In this document: positions 12,259 to 26,989 of the stretch, in pieces
How positions within the stretch are numbered: the stretch's first letter is position 1
How the letters are laid out: every line of letters starts with the position of its first letter
Source of the DNA: Amaranthus tricolor
Lineage: Eukaryota > Streptophyta > Magnoliopsida > Caryophyllales > Amaranthaceae
Direction of reading: 5' to 3'
DNA: 64,000 nt
Assembly (NCBI RefSeq): GCF_026212465.1
Contig: NC_080047.1
Coordinates: 39,802,422 to 39,866,421 of the forward strand
Made by a program: the position numbers and the translations under genes
Notes under the pieces: generated by a model
Databases searched by the model: none
The model's input: the letters and a program-made list of their open reading frames with translations, nothing else
What the model was told of the DNA's origin: nothing

Positions 12259-15200
12259 TTAAACTTCATTAGTAGCTCCATTTTTTTCTCCTTTGCTGAT
12301 ATCGGGAACAGATTCTTGTAGGGTGTTTGACTGGCTGTTAGGTGCAGCTGCCGATGCATCAGTGAAGGCTGTAGCAGAGTCCAGATGTCCAGAGTTCTCA
12401 TTATATACCTGCATAAAGAGCAACATGAATACAACTTAGCACAGCGGGCATTACAGGAAGAAACCAACTATTCAAAGTTACGAAGCAACAGCCGACTGTA
12501 TCAAATCAACCTGCTTCTGGTATTGTAGTCTTTTAGCCTTCTTCTCCTGCAAAGCTTTTTGCCGTGTCTCGTAAAATTCAAAGTCGTCTAAGATACTAGT
12601 CTTGTTTAGATGGGATTTGAAAATTTTCACCACTTGAACAGCCTGCTCGAGTTTAACCTGTAGCATCAATGGACAATGATTAAGCTGTAGAATTCAGCAA
12701 TAAGCACAAGCATCAAGCAATCAACATGAAGACAAAAAATTTACAGTAAAGGACAGTTGGTAAGCTCGAGCATAGCGAAAATGAAACTATTCACTGCACC
12801 GTATGCACAAGGAACAGGCGCTGACCTCTTGCGTGTCTCTACTATTTGTAACAGGCTTGTTGTCATTGTTCTCAAGTGTAATGTGCTTCAACACACTATT
12901 GGGGACATCCTTGACTATGTGCCACTTGACTGGAAAGCATCCAGTCCACTTGTCTTGTTGCCAAAAGTCCATGTTTTTGTTGAAATCAACAGGACCAACC
13001 ATTTCTGCAAGCCCAACAAATTGACCACTAGCATTTACCTAATACAACATTAGAAGCATCAGATCCGAGAATTATGAGAAAGGCCATTGGCAAACACAAG
13101 ACACCTACCGAAAACAACAAAAACACAGGGCAGGAATCAGTTTTCCCTATTGCTTCCTGATATGCTGCATCTAGCTTTTGATTCCCAGTGGGGGTACTTG
13201 CCCATACATTATACTTGATACTCTTATGGACGTCATCCTCACTATACGATTTAATAACAAAGAACTTAGCATCCGAGTATATCTCAGGAAAATCTTCTTT
13301 GTTATATTGCTGCTTGTCAGGCATCATGGAAAGTGTCTCTTCTTTGCTATTTGCTTTCTGAGTCAGATCCTGCCCTTTCACAGCCAATTTAACATATCCA
13401 AAACCTAGCTGGTTTTTCACATCCTTTCCTCTAGGTCCCTTGCTTAGCTCATTCAGACTATCCTTGTTTTCATTCCCATAGCTGAAGAACCCATTGTTAA
13501 GCCCTTTAGATGAATGCTTATTGTCAATTGTTTGCCAAGCGTTCCAAGTTGATTTGGGATTGTAATAGTTCAACCCATATGCTGACCCACTGCGGTAATT
13601 GTTTCCTAAATGACCATACAATTGATCATTGAGGTGTGACCTGCCCATATAACCACCACTTTGACCGATCTCAGAACTTGGCCGCCGCTGTTGCAGTCCC
13701 TACAAATATTACCAGTGCACATTACACTTATTGCATATTTACCCAGCTGAAAATGAAACAAGTCATCTACAGCAATGAGATTCCAAAACAACAATGCCAA
13801 AACCTTAATCCCAACATATATGTTCTCATACATGAATCCAGAACAGCAAAAAAAAAAAGAGGAAATGAGTCAACGCTAGTAATGTCCACAGTACCATAAA
13901 TCAATTGGAAAAGAAAGGCAACGCACAATTGCTTTACTTTCAATACCTCTACTACCTCCCAACATAGCAGGTGACCCACTAAAATGAAAAATAAATCAGC
14001 AACAGACCAGGATACACAGCACTAAAAATCATAATAATAAAGTGGGAAAATAGGTAAAAGGTGAAAACCAATCATGTGGTACAAGATGAAGAGCAAAGAC
14101 CAACTAGATTCAAGATCACAGCATTGACTTACTTCAATTACCCTAAAATAAAAAAATGTTAATCCGTGTGGATCAGATATGAAAAATAATAACACAGCAT
14201 ATAATGTGCAAAAAAAAGATCTTGTTTCAAAAAAGAAACAAGCGAGAAAAAAGCACAATTGTTCACCACAACACCAAAAGCCCTGAAACAAACTTAAACA
14301 GCCAACAGACACCTGTATTTCTTCAACAATACTAAAATCAGCAAGAACCAACTATCACTTACCGAGTGCAGATCAGCTCCATCATAATTCAGGTATCTAT
14401 ACTCATTCCATAAGTTAAATGGATCCTCAAAACCTGCATGGAAAACAAAAAAACCATTAGCACCAGCCTGTTCTAATCAATCATCAGCACGACATGCTTA
14501 GGTATTTAAAAAGACGTCCAGTCAGCTAATGAGCATATGACTAGAGCACAAGATCTATTTAGATCAGAGTAATCCATGCCCTACTGTTAAAACATAAAAG
14601 CTGACATAATAAAAAAAGTTCAAGGAGTATTATTAGCCTCCTACAGTGGAAATCTTCAGTCTTAATTTAATGAAAGCACGAGCCACACTTTTAAAGTCTT
14701 GAATTATAGATGTCCCCACTAAAACAATATGTCCTTACTCCTTAGCCTATCTTACTGACAAGCAAGACAGGACATACACTAATTATTAGCTAACTTGCAG
14801 AACGTGTCCACATCCATTAACAACAAAAGTAGCTCTCTAAAAGACGCAAATATATTTTCGAAATTTACAAAAAAAATATATAATACTCCATCTCTTTTCA
14901 AATGTCCCATTTGATTTTGAGTTACTATTCATCAATCACTCTTAATTTGTATTTTATTATTAATCCATGCATTAAGACATAGTCAAATGAGATCTTGTTT
15001 AATTCGTCTCAACATAAGGTTTATTAATATTTGGTTTTTATAATTTTTAATTATACACAATTATCGCTATTAAGTATAGAATTCTTGCATCGGCAAACAT
15101 GTAAAAAGCGAATGGAACTTTTGAAATAAAACAGAAGGAGTACAAAACTACCTCCAGGATAGTAAGAAGTGTATCCATTAGTCGAATAGTACATGTTCAG

Positions 15201-15698
15201 GTTGGTTAAATCCTGAACAGGCATCGTAGAACGCTCATATGGTTTAGCCATACTACTTATCCCAGTGCGTGAATCAAGCGAGCCAAACTGCATAACATTC
15301 AGTAAAGGACTTAGAGTAAAAAATATCAGTGTCAAGATATGACAAAACAAGAACTAATAGATCAAACAACATGCATATTAAAACTACCTACCTTTGTTTG
15401 AGGCACTTCAAGAGATTTTGTCTGAGAATCCAGACTTAGCTTCTCCAACAAATCTGCTGCTTCTGTCAAATAGCAAATTACATAAATCATATATGAGAAA
15501 AAGTCGTGAAACAACTAATTGGCATGACAAAAGAAAATATTTTTACTACAAGACCACACATAATTACTTTATCGTGAATTAGCAGCCAAAAGCAAGATGC
15601 AAAAAATATTGAAGTACATACGAAAGGGCAGAACATAGATGATCACACAAATAAAAATTCCAGGATTTACCACTTGATTGAGTTCCCATTGTTGCCAT
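12259..15698 (-). CDS. ECT: YTH-domain m6A reader of the ECT family, tandem copy A
   Basis: Evolutionarily conserved C-terminal region (ECT) protein, a cytosolic reader of N6-methyladenosine in mRNA. Coding exons on the minus strand are 15671-15698, 15392-15462, 15152-15287, 14363-14433, 13109-13699, 12826-13038, 12511-12657 and 12259-12408, giving 468 aa. The start ATG (15696-15698) follows a 5' UTR split by a long intron (noncoding exons 17281 to ~17400 and 15699-15760). The N-terminal third is Tyr-, Ser- and Asn-rich and probably disordered. The YTH domain runs from about residue 246 ([20 protein letters not shown]) to about 395. The m6A cage tryptophans are W268, W325 and W330, with the same 57 and 5 spacing as W464, W521 and W526 of Arabidopsis ECT2. 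Position next to SINE and MLK genes suggests an ECT1/ECT3-type protein. Copy B lies 8.6 kb away in the same orientation with identical exon structure. Confidence 0.93.
14882..15062. mobile_element. Truncated Stowaway-like MITE in intron of ECT copy A
   Basis: It begins TACTCCATCTCTTTTCAAA and contains ATCTTGTTTAATTCGTCT, shared with the elements at 41997-42238 and 58471-58713. The opposite end lacks a recognisable inverted terminus. The matching intron of ECT copy B lacks it, so it was inserted in copy A after the duplication or was lost from B. Confidence 0.5.
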
Positions 15699-15760
15699 AT
15701 TAATAATGGAAGTTAGGTAAGCTCAAGAGATCTGGAACCTCTTCAAGATATGCACAATAA

Positions 15761-17280
15761 CTGCAAGCAAAAGCACATCATACAATTAAAAAAACAGATG
15801 GGCATATTTATTGGCGAAGCGAAAAAAACGCTCCAAAGTACGGATAGAATGATAATTTCATGCTACATAGGAAGATCCCCAACCTCAAGCATCACATATG
15901 ATGGAGGAAAGCAATGGAAAAAATCTATTATCAACCAAAAACAAAACCCACAGTGAACACTGAAAAGTTTCGTTCTAACGATTGCACTATTGAAAATAAC
16001 AGGTATTTAAATCTTCATTGCCCATCAAAATACAAATACTTCAATTTACATTTGTCAACAAAAAAGCAATATACTATGCCACCAAATTTCATGACAGTAC
16101 AAGCTACCTCAAGTTAAAAATAAAGCTTGATATTTCTCAAAATACAATCAATTTCTTTAAGCCCAAAAATAACATGTTTTATACAGAATCTCCAATCCAA
16201 TTTGTAAAATAAACAATCATACAGAAAAACCACAGAAAATTAACCTTTTCCTTAAAGAAATATATTGAACTTGGCAAACCTAACTAAATCAAGATACAAA
16301 AAAAAAAAAAGAATACCAACAGAATATATTCAGTTTTCATGCCTCAAAATAAAATTACCCTCAAACTTGAACCTAAACCCATGTTAAAATCAAACAGCGC
16401 TAATACTCAATAGTATCAAAGCAGAACAAAACCAACAAAAAAAGTTACAAAGTCATAAATCATAAAAAGACAATACTTAAAAGAAAAAATACCGTAAATA
16501 ATACAATATTTTGTTAATTTTTCTATAATAATACCAACTATTGATTAACTATGAATAGTACCAACTTAAAGAGGTATATTCCTAAATAATACCAGATTTA
16601 GTTTATAAACTATTTTTGTACTGTAATCACCAATTTTTAACATGTAAGAGATTTTCTAGGAAAACACCCATTTAACTTTTTATTACCCATGGTTAGTTAG
16701 TATTATCATAAGAAAATTAACAAAAGGTTGTATAATACACATAATTTTTCCTACTTAAAATTCCTTAGTCTGAGCTAAAACCATATAAAAAATAGCATGA
16801 TTTTGAACATAATGTCCGATCCATTTCGTTAGTATAAACCATCTCTTATTATACAACGTAAAACATTTCATTGTATTGAAATCAACAGTAAAACCCCATA
16901 AAGTGATCCTTGTCCTTAAAGAACGGAATTGCACCAAGCGAATCTAACTAAATCAAAATATATAAACATCAGAACAAAAGGTAATACCAAAACCAGGAAA
17001 AACTTTCATGCCTCAAAACAAAATCATCCCCATACTATAACATAAACCCTTGTCGGAATCAAACAACAAACTAAAACTCAATAAAATAAGCTCTCACCAC
17101 AAAACGAAGCCAGCTAACATACTGTTTGATATAAAAAATGACAAAATTTACCCTTTTGGCTGGAAAAACCCTAGTTTGTGAGCTAAAACCCTAGAAGAAT
17201 ACAATCAAATAACACGCCAATTACAGATCGAAATGGTGAAAACGGGAAGGAAAAAGGAGTGTACAAAGTGGAGGAGATAC
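15761..17280 (-). other. 5' UTR intron of ECT copy A with ~400-bp internal repeats
   Basis: A 1.5 kb intron between noncoding exon 1 (donor TTTTCAG|GTATCTCC) and the exon carrying the ATG (acceptor TTGCAG). The phrase around ATGCCTCAAAA...CTTGAACCTAAACCC occurs near 16339 and again near 17008. Removing the MITE at 16482-16752 leaves a period of about 400 bases. Teloboxes AAAACCCTAG lie near 17164 and 17187. Confidence 0.6.
16482..16752. mobile_element. MITE family A copy in the ECT copy A 5' UTR intron
   Basis: Left end AGAAAAAATACCGTAAATAA and inverted right end GGAAAAATTATGTGTATTA resemble each other and the ends at 10356-10582, with shared TATAATAATACCAAC. It is absent from the equivalent intron of ECT copy B. 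Confidence 0.55.
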
Positions 17281-17445
17281 CTGAAAACAGAGATCCGGCG
17301 AGAAGAGAGAGAAAAATAGCCTGGGACTCTCGCAGTTTGGGGTATGAGGCTTCGAGAGAGAAGAACGGTAGCCGCCAAGAATAAATTGGGTTTTGAAACA
17401 AAAGGAAGAGAAGGATGGAGGGCACCCGAAATATAAAGCCCAAAT
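17281..17445 (-). promoter_or_regulatory. ECT copy A core promoter and first noncoding exon
   Basis: On the minus strand a TATA-like TTTATATTTCGG lies at about 17429-17440 and is followed by a CT-rich leader ending at the donor CAG|GTATCTCC (17280/17281). Copy B has the same box and leader (26800-26960), so both promoters were duplicated. The transcription start is inferred, not seen. Confidence 0.55.
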
Positions 17446-17564
17446 GTCAACCCCTAATTTCTTATTCCGTTTTGTACGAGACATTTTGAAACAACATTAA
17501 AATAAAAAGTTTATTAGCTAAAAGTTTTTATTATTGTGCTATTTAATCTAAGTATGAGGCATTC

Positions 17565-17895
17565 TCACTGTGAAATTGTCTCATATAAGAATTTACGTTT
17601 CTTTATTTATCTTTTTTTCACACAAATTCGTTGTCTGTATTGAACTAACTCGATATATACTAAAAGTTTTTAAGTCATCACACAAAATTTTAAAGTGACT
17701 ACTTACAAATTAATATCTTAATGTAATTAGTTATAACTTTAAAGTAATCACTTATAATATTATGACGATTACTTTTTATATTCTTAAAAGAAAACTGATC
17801 ACCTATAATCTTAAATAATCACTTGTAATCATAAACAAACCAATTAGAGGAATCGATTGATTGTGTGAATATGTGTCTCATAGTGAGACGGTATC
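17565..17895. repeat. AAAGTGATCACTTATAA-type degenerate array with GTCTCA edges
   Basis: Loose ~20-base repeats of the theme TAATCACTTATAATcTTAAA lie between a left edge CTCACTGTGAAATTGTCTCA and a right edge GTGTCTCATAGTGAGACGG, which are roughly inverted. The same theme recurs at 33.5, 45.4, 51.8-52.3, 53.4-54.8 and 58.0 kb. It looks like a decayed non-autonomous element or minisatellite family; class unknown. Confidence 0.5.
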
Positions 17896-19398
<1,503 letters not shown>

Positions 19399-19619
19399 TA
19401 AGATTGCTAAGATCAATATTGTTAATGATAAATTTAATGACGATATATATTGCCAATGTGCTTCATGTATATTATGATCGATTTATACTTAAAATATATT
19501 TTGTTTTGTTCGATAAATAATTTTTTATTAATTTTTAGTTTGTGTTTGGGGCGTTAGTTGGTCAAATAGTCAAACTAGATTATGACTTGAACACCTTATA
19601 CATTGCGTTGGCTTTTATT

Positions 19620-20140
19620 TACTTTTTTTTGAAGAACAACTAAAGGTAAATTTTTGATTTTAACTTTTCCAATGAATTTGTTCAAGATAGATTACCTTAT
19701 CTTTGAAATTTTGAACAAATAAGCTTATTTTTCAAAAATTTCCCAAAATAAGCGTCATTATACAACTATTAATGACAACAAACAAAAAAAAGTTTTCTGT
19801 TTGTTGTTAATAAACAATGAACAAAAAGGAATAAAATGTCAAAGCATTTAAAATGACAAAAAAGTTATTTGAGGATTCGCTGTTGATAACAGCAAACCAA
19901 CTTGTATTTGTCTTCTTCCTTTTCAACGTTATAAGATATTGGCTTTTTTTTGTTCATTATTAGTGACATTAAACAAAAAATTTTAACTTTTTTGACAATT
20001 TTTTCCTTCACCGTTAATAAACAGCAACAAATCCTGACCTTAAGCTTAAACAGAAAGACACTTATTTTGAGATTTCAAATTTACAAAGCTTATTTTAATA
20101 TTTTTTTTTCTAAAAAGGCTTATCACATTTAATTTTTCCC
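19620..20140. repeat. Decayed copy of the palindrome-array element
   Basis: Imperfect palindromes of the form CGCTGTTNATAACAGC occur near 19759, 19796, 19876, 19952 and 20007. Flanks AAAATAAGCGTCATTAT and ACTTATTTTGAGATTTCAAA resemble the edges of the clearer copy at 59.26-59.80 kb (AAAATAAACGTTATTAT; GCTTATTTTTGGAATT). No coding potential. Confidence 0.5.
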
Positions 20141-20824
20141 GACCTTTGGAGAAGGCCCAGGTGATAAACAAGGTCAGAAAATTTAAACCACAAATTTTGT
20201 AGAGCTGTCTTCACAAAGATGTACATCCAAACAGCGTAAAATAAAGTTACTAATTTCCACATATAAAGTAAAGCCAATGCCATAAATTGATCATTGTGTA
20301 CCTCTTTCCCATCATGGGTAAAATAAAATGAATAAATTCAAATTAAAATGAGAAATAACCCGAGTCTATATAATTAAAGGTAATAAAACAAACCAAAATA
20401 ACAATATATTAAATTTAGAGGTATAAACAGTAAATAATAAATAAACGAAACTACTACTCAGAAAAAACCACGATATCATTATAGCTAAAAATTATCTCTT
20501 AGGTCTCAACTCAAGTCTCCTATGCAACTAAGCTAAACTATGCCAAATCCCTTGACTACAAACGGCAAATATTATCTGCCCACAAGAGGCTACATTCAAT
20601 TTCTTATATTAAAAAAAAAAAAGAAAAAACACAGGAAAACTCAACCATATTTTGCAGAAGCATACCACCCCACCACAAAAAAATAAAAGGAAAAAAAGAG
20701 AAAAGAAAGAAAAAAAAGTGAAGTCTGAATGAGTAAAATGGGAGAACCTATAAACTAGCTTAATTATGGATCAAAACTAGGCACTAAGCTGAACTCTCAC
20801 TCTGCCATCAAAAACTTGTAGTTA
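20141..20824 (-). other. 3' flank and 3' UTR of ECT copy B
   Basis: From about 20505 this is homologous to the 3' flank of copy A (11910-12258), which marks the right-hand end of the duplicated unit. No other feature is seen. Confidence 0.5.
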
Positions 20825-23800
20825 TTAAACTTCACCAATACCACCATTCTTTTCTCCTTGGCTGACATCAGCTACAGATTCCTGCGTTTTTGACTGGCTG
20901 TTAGGTGGAGCTGTCGATGCATCGGTGAAAGCTGCTGCAGCGACCACATCTCCAGAGTTCTCGTTTTTTACCTGCATTAAGAGCAGCATGTTTACAACGG
21001 GAACACAACAATACAACTTAGCACAGTGGGCATTACATTACAGGAAGAAACCAACTAGTTTAAGTTACGAAGCAACAGATGAAAGTATCAAATCAACCTG
21101 CTTCTGGTATTGTAGTCTTTTAGCCTTCTTCTCCTGCAAAGCTTTTTGCCGTGCCTCATAAAATTCAAAGTCGTCTAAGATACTAGTATTGCTCAGATGG
21201 GATTTGAAAATTTTCACCACTTGAACAGCCTGCTCGAGTTTAACCTGTAGAATCAATGATTAAGCTTTATGATTCAGCAATAAGCACAAGCAGCAAGCAA
21301 CCCACTTCATAGTACGCCCAGGGAACAGGCGCTCACCTCTTGCGTGTCTCTACTATTTGTAACGGCCTTGTTATCATTGTTGTCTAGTGTAATATGCTTC
21401 AACAGACTATTGGGAACATCCTTCACTATGTGCCACTTGACTGGAAAGCATCCAGTCCACTTGTCCTGTTGCCAAAAGTCCATGTTCTTGTTGAAATCAA
21501 CAGGACCAACCATTTCAGCAAGTCCAACAAATTGCCCACTAGCATTTACCTGATACAAGAAACATTAAAAGCATTAGAACCCAAGAACAAATGACGAAAA
21601 AGGCCAACCCAAGAACAAATGATGAAAAAGGCCAACAAAAACACACGACACCTACCGAAAACAACAAAAACACAGGGCAGCCATCAGTTTTCCCTTTTGC
21701 TTCCTGATATGCTGCATCCAGCTTTTGATTTCCAGTGGGGGTACTTGCCCAGACATTATATTTGATACTTTTATGGACATCATCCTCACTATACGATTTA
21801 ATAACAAAAAACTTAGCATCTGAGTATGTCTCAGCAAAATCTTCTTTGTTAAATTGCTGCTTGTCAGGCATTGCAGATGGTGTTTCTTCTTTGCTATTTG
21901 CTTTCTGAGTCAAATCCTGCCCCTTCACAGCCAATTTAACTGATCCAAAACCTAGCTGGTTTTTCACATCCTTCCCTCTAGGTCCCTTGCTTAGCTCATT
22001 CAGACTATCCTTGTTTTCATTCACATAGCCGAAAAACCCATTGTTACGCCCTTTAGATGGATACTTATTGTCAAATGATCGCCATGCATTCCAAGCTGAT
22101 TTGGGATTGTAATAGTTCAACCCAAATCCTGACCCACCGCGGTAATTGTTTCCAAAATGACCATACATTTGATCATTAAGGTGTGACCTTCCCATATATC
22201 CACCAGTTTGACCAAGCGTTGAAGCTTGCCGCCGGTGTTGCGGTCCCTGCAATAATGTCAGTGCACATTATATATATTGCATATTTACACAGCTGGGAAT
22301 GTGCAGAGTCATCTTCAGGAATAAGATTCCACAATAATGCCAAATCCTTAATCCTGATAAGAATTCGGCCAAAGGAATCCACAAGAGCACAAAGGAAATT
22401 CAGCCAAAATAAGTAATGGACAGATTAATAGTCATCAAATGGAAAAGAAAGACCACTCTCTCAGCAACTCGGTCCATCAATCAAGAAACAAAAATATAAA
22501 TTCACCATAGAAAAAAAAGCGAACACTATGAACTCACTCAAATCTATCTCAAGTTAAAAATATGCAACAGAACCAAATAGCATACACAAATAACATACTG
22601 GGAAAAATAAATAAAACATTCTAGCCCTGTGCCTGTTTAAGCTTCCTTCTAATGTCCCAATAGAAACATCCTCTATAAAAATATGTATGTTGTAGTCATA
22701 GGATACACATACTTAAAACCCTCCAAAATATACTATGGCACCAAAAAATGTGAAAGCAACATTAATAGATTTAGTATCACTACAACAGCAAGGGCCACAA
22801 TGCATATTAAGGTGATTGATGCAACTAGCTTGAGGACCAAGAAAACATCCACATTCAAAAAAAATTGGAACTTAAGCCATTGTGGTCCAGCTAATGTGTA
22901 TAGAGTAAATCTCAGCGCACCCATGGGATACAAGAGTAGAGACAAGTAGAAACGAAGCAGGAATTCAAATGATAAGAAACCAGAGCATTGCAAACAAAAT
23001 GTCTTAAAAAGTCAATTCATGGATAATCCAATAAACTATACGAGGTAGATTATGATATAACAATAAAAAAAAACTCAAGAGTAAGACACCTTGTTGCAAA
23101 TTGCAAGGCAATTTGGACTAAAAGAAATTTGTGCAGAGACATCGGCTTTCGAAACAATTAAGCAAGATATATGAGTTCTCCATTGTCTATAGTGGAGAAA
23201 ACAAGATTAAGGTACAAAAACATCCAATCATCAACCAAATTAAACCAAAGTACAACAAAACGGCTTGGGTGATGATTGCGATAACAATCACAAAACGGAT
23301 TTCCAGAAATGTGAATGTTTGCGTTCGTCTCTACTTCTTGAAAGCATCAACGTTGTCTGGTTCGCAGGTGATACTTTGCACTGCAAGTAAAACCTGATTC
23401 CTTCTGCTGAAACTTTCTTCAGCAGGAAAAAAATACTATAAAACAAAAATCCTCATCATTATTTTGCATTCTCAATTCATTTACCACCTCAAGTATAGTT
23501 GATTACCCACTAAAAAATATTTCAACAAAAGACCTGGATGCATGCACTAAAATATCCAATGAAAAAAAATCAAATTTGAGAAAAGAGAAAACAAGTAAAA
23601 GGTTAAAACAAAGTCGTGTCAAATCAAGAACAAAGAAAAACATTCACAACATCAACAAGCATCTTAGTTTTTATACTCCAATTGCTACTTACTATATAGC
23701 AATAGACATGCCAGACATATGACTTATAAAAACACAGTATATAATGCAAAAAACAAGATCTTGTTTCAACAAAGAAACAAGCGGGAAAAAAAAGCCCAAA

Positions 23801-24940
23801 AGCACCGTGGCTAATAGGCTATGTTTCTTCAAAAACTAAAAAACATTGATTATTAATTATCACTTACCGAGTGCATATCAACTCCATCATGATTCAAATA
23901 TCTATACTCATTCCATAAGTTATGTGGATCTTCAAAACCTGCAGCAAATAAAAAACACATCAACACCAACATAACATGCATGAACTAATCAATTATGAAA
24001 TAATCAATGATGTTCCCACTCAGCTAATGAGCAAATAACATGAACACAAAGGATATATTAATCAGAGCAATCTATGCCCTACTGCTAAAACTTTAAACCC
24101 ACATATATTGATAAAAAGAAGTTCAAGGAGTATAATTAGCATGCTAAAGTTGAAGTAATCAGTCTTCAGTTTAAAAGGCACAAGCCATATTATTACGTCC
24201 AAGCCGCAGCAATATGTCCTAAGCCTATCTATAAGACAAGGACGAACACTCCAGATTAAATAAGTTGCACGACCCTGATTAACATCAAAATAGCTTCCCA
24301 ACAAAGATGTAAATATAATTTTAAATCTTAAAAGCTTTAAAAATATCTATTACAAACTAAAATAAAACTACCTCCAAGATAGTAAGGATAAGTGTAGCCA
24401 TTAGTTGGATAGTACAAGTTCAGATTTGTATAATCTGGAATGGGCACCGTAGAACGCTCATATGGTTTAGCCATACTACTTATCCCGGTGCGTGAATCTA
24501 GTGAGCCAAACTGCATAGCAAGACATCATTCAGTAAAGAACTTGGAATGAAAAATATCACACTGACTAGATATGAGAGAATAAGGAAATGTTGGATCAAG
24601 CAACATGAATACTAAAACTAACTACCTTTTTTTGAGACCCATGTACATCAAGAGATTTTGTCTGAGAATCCAAACTTAGTGTTTCCAACAAATCTGCTGT
24701 TTCTGCCACACAGAACATTACGTAAACCATATATGAGAAGACAGTTTTAAAAAACTACTTATTTTTGAAGGAAAAATATAATTTAATCATTAACAGCACA
24801 TATAGTTAATGTTAACGTGAATTAGAAGCCAAAAAAAGATGCAAGACAGAGAAAAGTATAAACAAGAGAACTTATATGATCAATATATGAAAAGTACGCG
24901 TGCAGAATTTACCACTTGCTTGAGTCCCAATCGTTGTCAT
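20825..24940 (-). CDS. ECT: YTH-domain m6A reader of the ECT family, tandem copy B
   Basis: Paralogue of the gene at 12259-15698 with the same eight coding exons: 24913-24940, 24626-24702, 24372-24510, 23868-23938, 21656-22246, 21337-21549, 21098-21244 and 20825-20971, giving 470 aa. Exon 21656-22246 is exactly as long as in copy A (591 nt), as are the 71-, 213- and 147-nt exons. The YTH domain, from about residue 249, keeps [28 protein letters not shown] and [16 protein letters not shown]; the cage tryptophans fall at W271, W328 and W333. Both copies are intact with no stop or frameshift, so both are probably functional. Differences lie mainly in the low-complexity N-terminus and the acidic C-terminal tail. 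The intron at 22247-23867 is ~960 bases longer than in copy A. The ATG (24938-24940) follows a split 5' UTR (noncoding exons from 26800 and 24941-25004). Confidence 0.93.
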
Positions 24941-25004
24941 AGTTAAATAATGGAAGCTAGGTATTCTCGAGAGAGCTGGCACCTATTCAAGGTATGCACA
25001 GGAA

Positions 25005-26799
25005 CTGCAACCAAAAACACATCATACAATTCAAAAAAACAGATGGGCATAGTATATCAGCAAGAGGCAAAAGAGAGTTCAAAAGAACAGTCAAAATGAC
25101 AGGTCCATGCTATAAAGATCTGTGACTCTGACCTTAAGCAAAACACATGATGGAGAAAAGCAATGGCAAAAATATATTATCAACCAAGAACAACACCTAC
25201 AATAAAAAAAAACTCAAAAGTCTCTTTCTAACGAGTACACTGATGAAAATTATCCAGCATTTGAAATCTTTTTTGTTTTTATCTAGAACAGCAAATTTAC
25301 TGCAACTTTACCTACTGCCCATAAAAATACAAAAATTACAATTTACAGTTAACATACAAGCAAAATACTTGACTACCCAAATTTCACATTATGGTTGTCA
25401 TGATAGTACAAGCAACCACGAGTTACAAATAAATCCTTAATAATTCTCAAAGAAATACAGGATCTCCTATCCAATTCGTTAAATCAACAATCAAACACTC
25501 AACCACTGGGGTTCTCTTATTATGCAACTTAATACAATTCATTGTATTGAAATACACGATAAAACCACATAAAATTACCCTTTTTCTTGAAAAGATTGAA
25601 CTTAGAAAATCTAACTAAATCAAGATCAAGATACAAAAAAGAAAATACCATCAGAACAAAAAGTAATACCAAAAACAAAGAACTTGCATGCCTCATACTA
25701 ATATTGTGTCCTAACTTGAACCTAGACCCATGTAGAAATCAAACAGCAAACAATTATTCAATATCATCACACAACAACATCAATAAACAATAAACAGTCT
25801 TTTAAAACAAAGAATGACAAAAAAAAACAAAATTCATAGCCTGTGAGCTAAATCCCTATCAAAATAAATATTTATACAAAATCCCCAATCCAATTTGTCA
25901 AATAACCCATAAAATTCTTGAACATTTGGCTTCTCAAACTACACTACTTAAAACAAATCATTTATAGAACTCAACAGTAAAAACTGAGAAAATGTGCCTT
26001 TTACTTGATGAAATAGAATTTTAAAAATATAACTAAATCAAGATACAAAAAAAACAAACACCATCATAATATTAAGTAATACCAAAACCATGAAGAACTT
26101 CTATGCCTCAAAAAATATTTTTCCCCCAAGTTGAACCTAAACCCTTGTTGAAATCAAACAAGACATGACTCAATAATATTAGCTGTCAACACACAACAGA
26201 ACCAATAAACTTGTTTGACCAAAAATGGCAAATAAACCCTTTTGGTTGAAAACCCCTAGTCTGTGAACTAAAACCCTAAAAAGATTGACACGAATTATAC
26301 AGAATGACCTATCCAGTTTATAAAATATACCATAAAACTCTCAAGTATCCACCAATAGGGTTCTCTTATTTTACGAGTTAAATCAATTCGTTGTACATAA
26401 ATCAACACTTAAAACCCCAGAAAATGATTCTTTTCCTTAAAGAAACAAATTGAACTTAGCAAATCTGACTAAATTAAGATACAAAATCATCAAATTAAAA
26501 AACAATACCAAATCCAGGAAGAACAATGATGTCTCAAAACAAGATCATCCCCAAACTTGAACCGAAACCATTGTTGAAATCAAACAACAAACAAAACTCA
26601 ATGAAATAACGTGTAGACACACAAAACGGCCAATAAACAACCTGTTTGATCAAAAAACGACAAAATTCCCCGTTTTGATTGAAAAACCCTAGTTTTGCGC
26701 TAAAACCCTAGTAAAAATATAATCAGGAAACACGCAAGAAAACAGATCTAGATGATGAAAAAGTAAAGGGAAAAGGAATATAGGAGGTGAAGGAGACAC
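25005..26799 (-). other. 5' UTR intron of ECT copy B with three ~420-bp tandem units
   Basis: A 1.8 kb intron. The phrase ATGCCTCA...TTGAACCTA...CCCATGT...GAAATCAAAC recurs at about 25688, 26103 and 26527, and a telobox-bearing phrase (GAGCTAAAACCCTA) near 25848, 26254 and 26683, so the period is 405-430 bases. Copy A holds about two units. Confidence 0.6.
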
Positions 26800-26965
26800 C
26801 TGCAAACAGAGATCCGGTAACAAGAGAGAGAAAGATAATCGGAGCCTCGCGAAGCTTGGCGGTGTAGAGGCTTCAGAGAGAAGAAGAAAGGTAGCCGCCA
26901 AGAAAAAAATGTGTATTCAGAGGAAAGAGAATGAAGAAAGGAGGGCACCCGAAATATAAAGCCTA
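26800..26965 (-). promoter_or_regulatory. ECT copy B core promoter and first noncoding exon
   Basis: Minus-strand TATA-like TTTATATTTCGGGTGCCCTCC near 26940-26960, CT-rich leader, and donor TTTGCAG|GTGTCTCC at 26799/26800, matching the copy A arrangement. Homology to copy A stops shortly upstream (about 26990), the left-hand end of the duplicated unit. Confidence 0.55.
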
Positions 26966-26989
26966 AAGTAAACGTCAACCCCTAATTTC

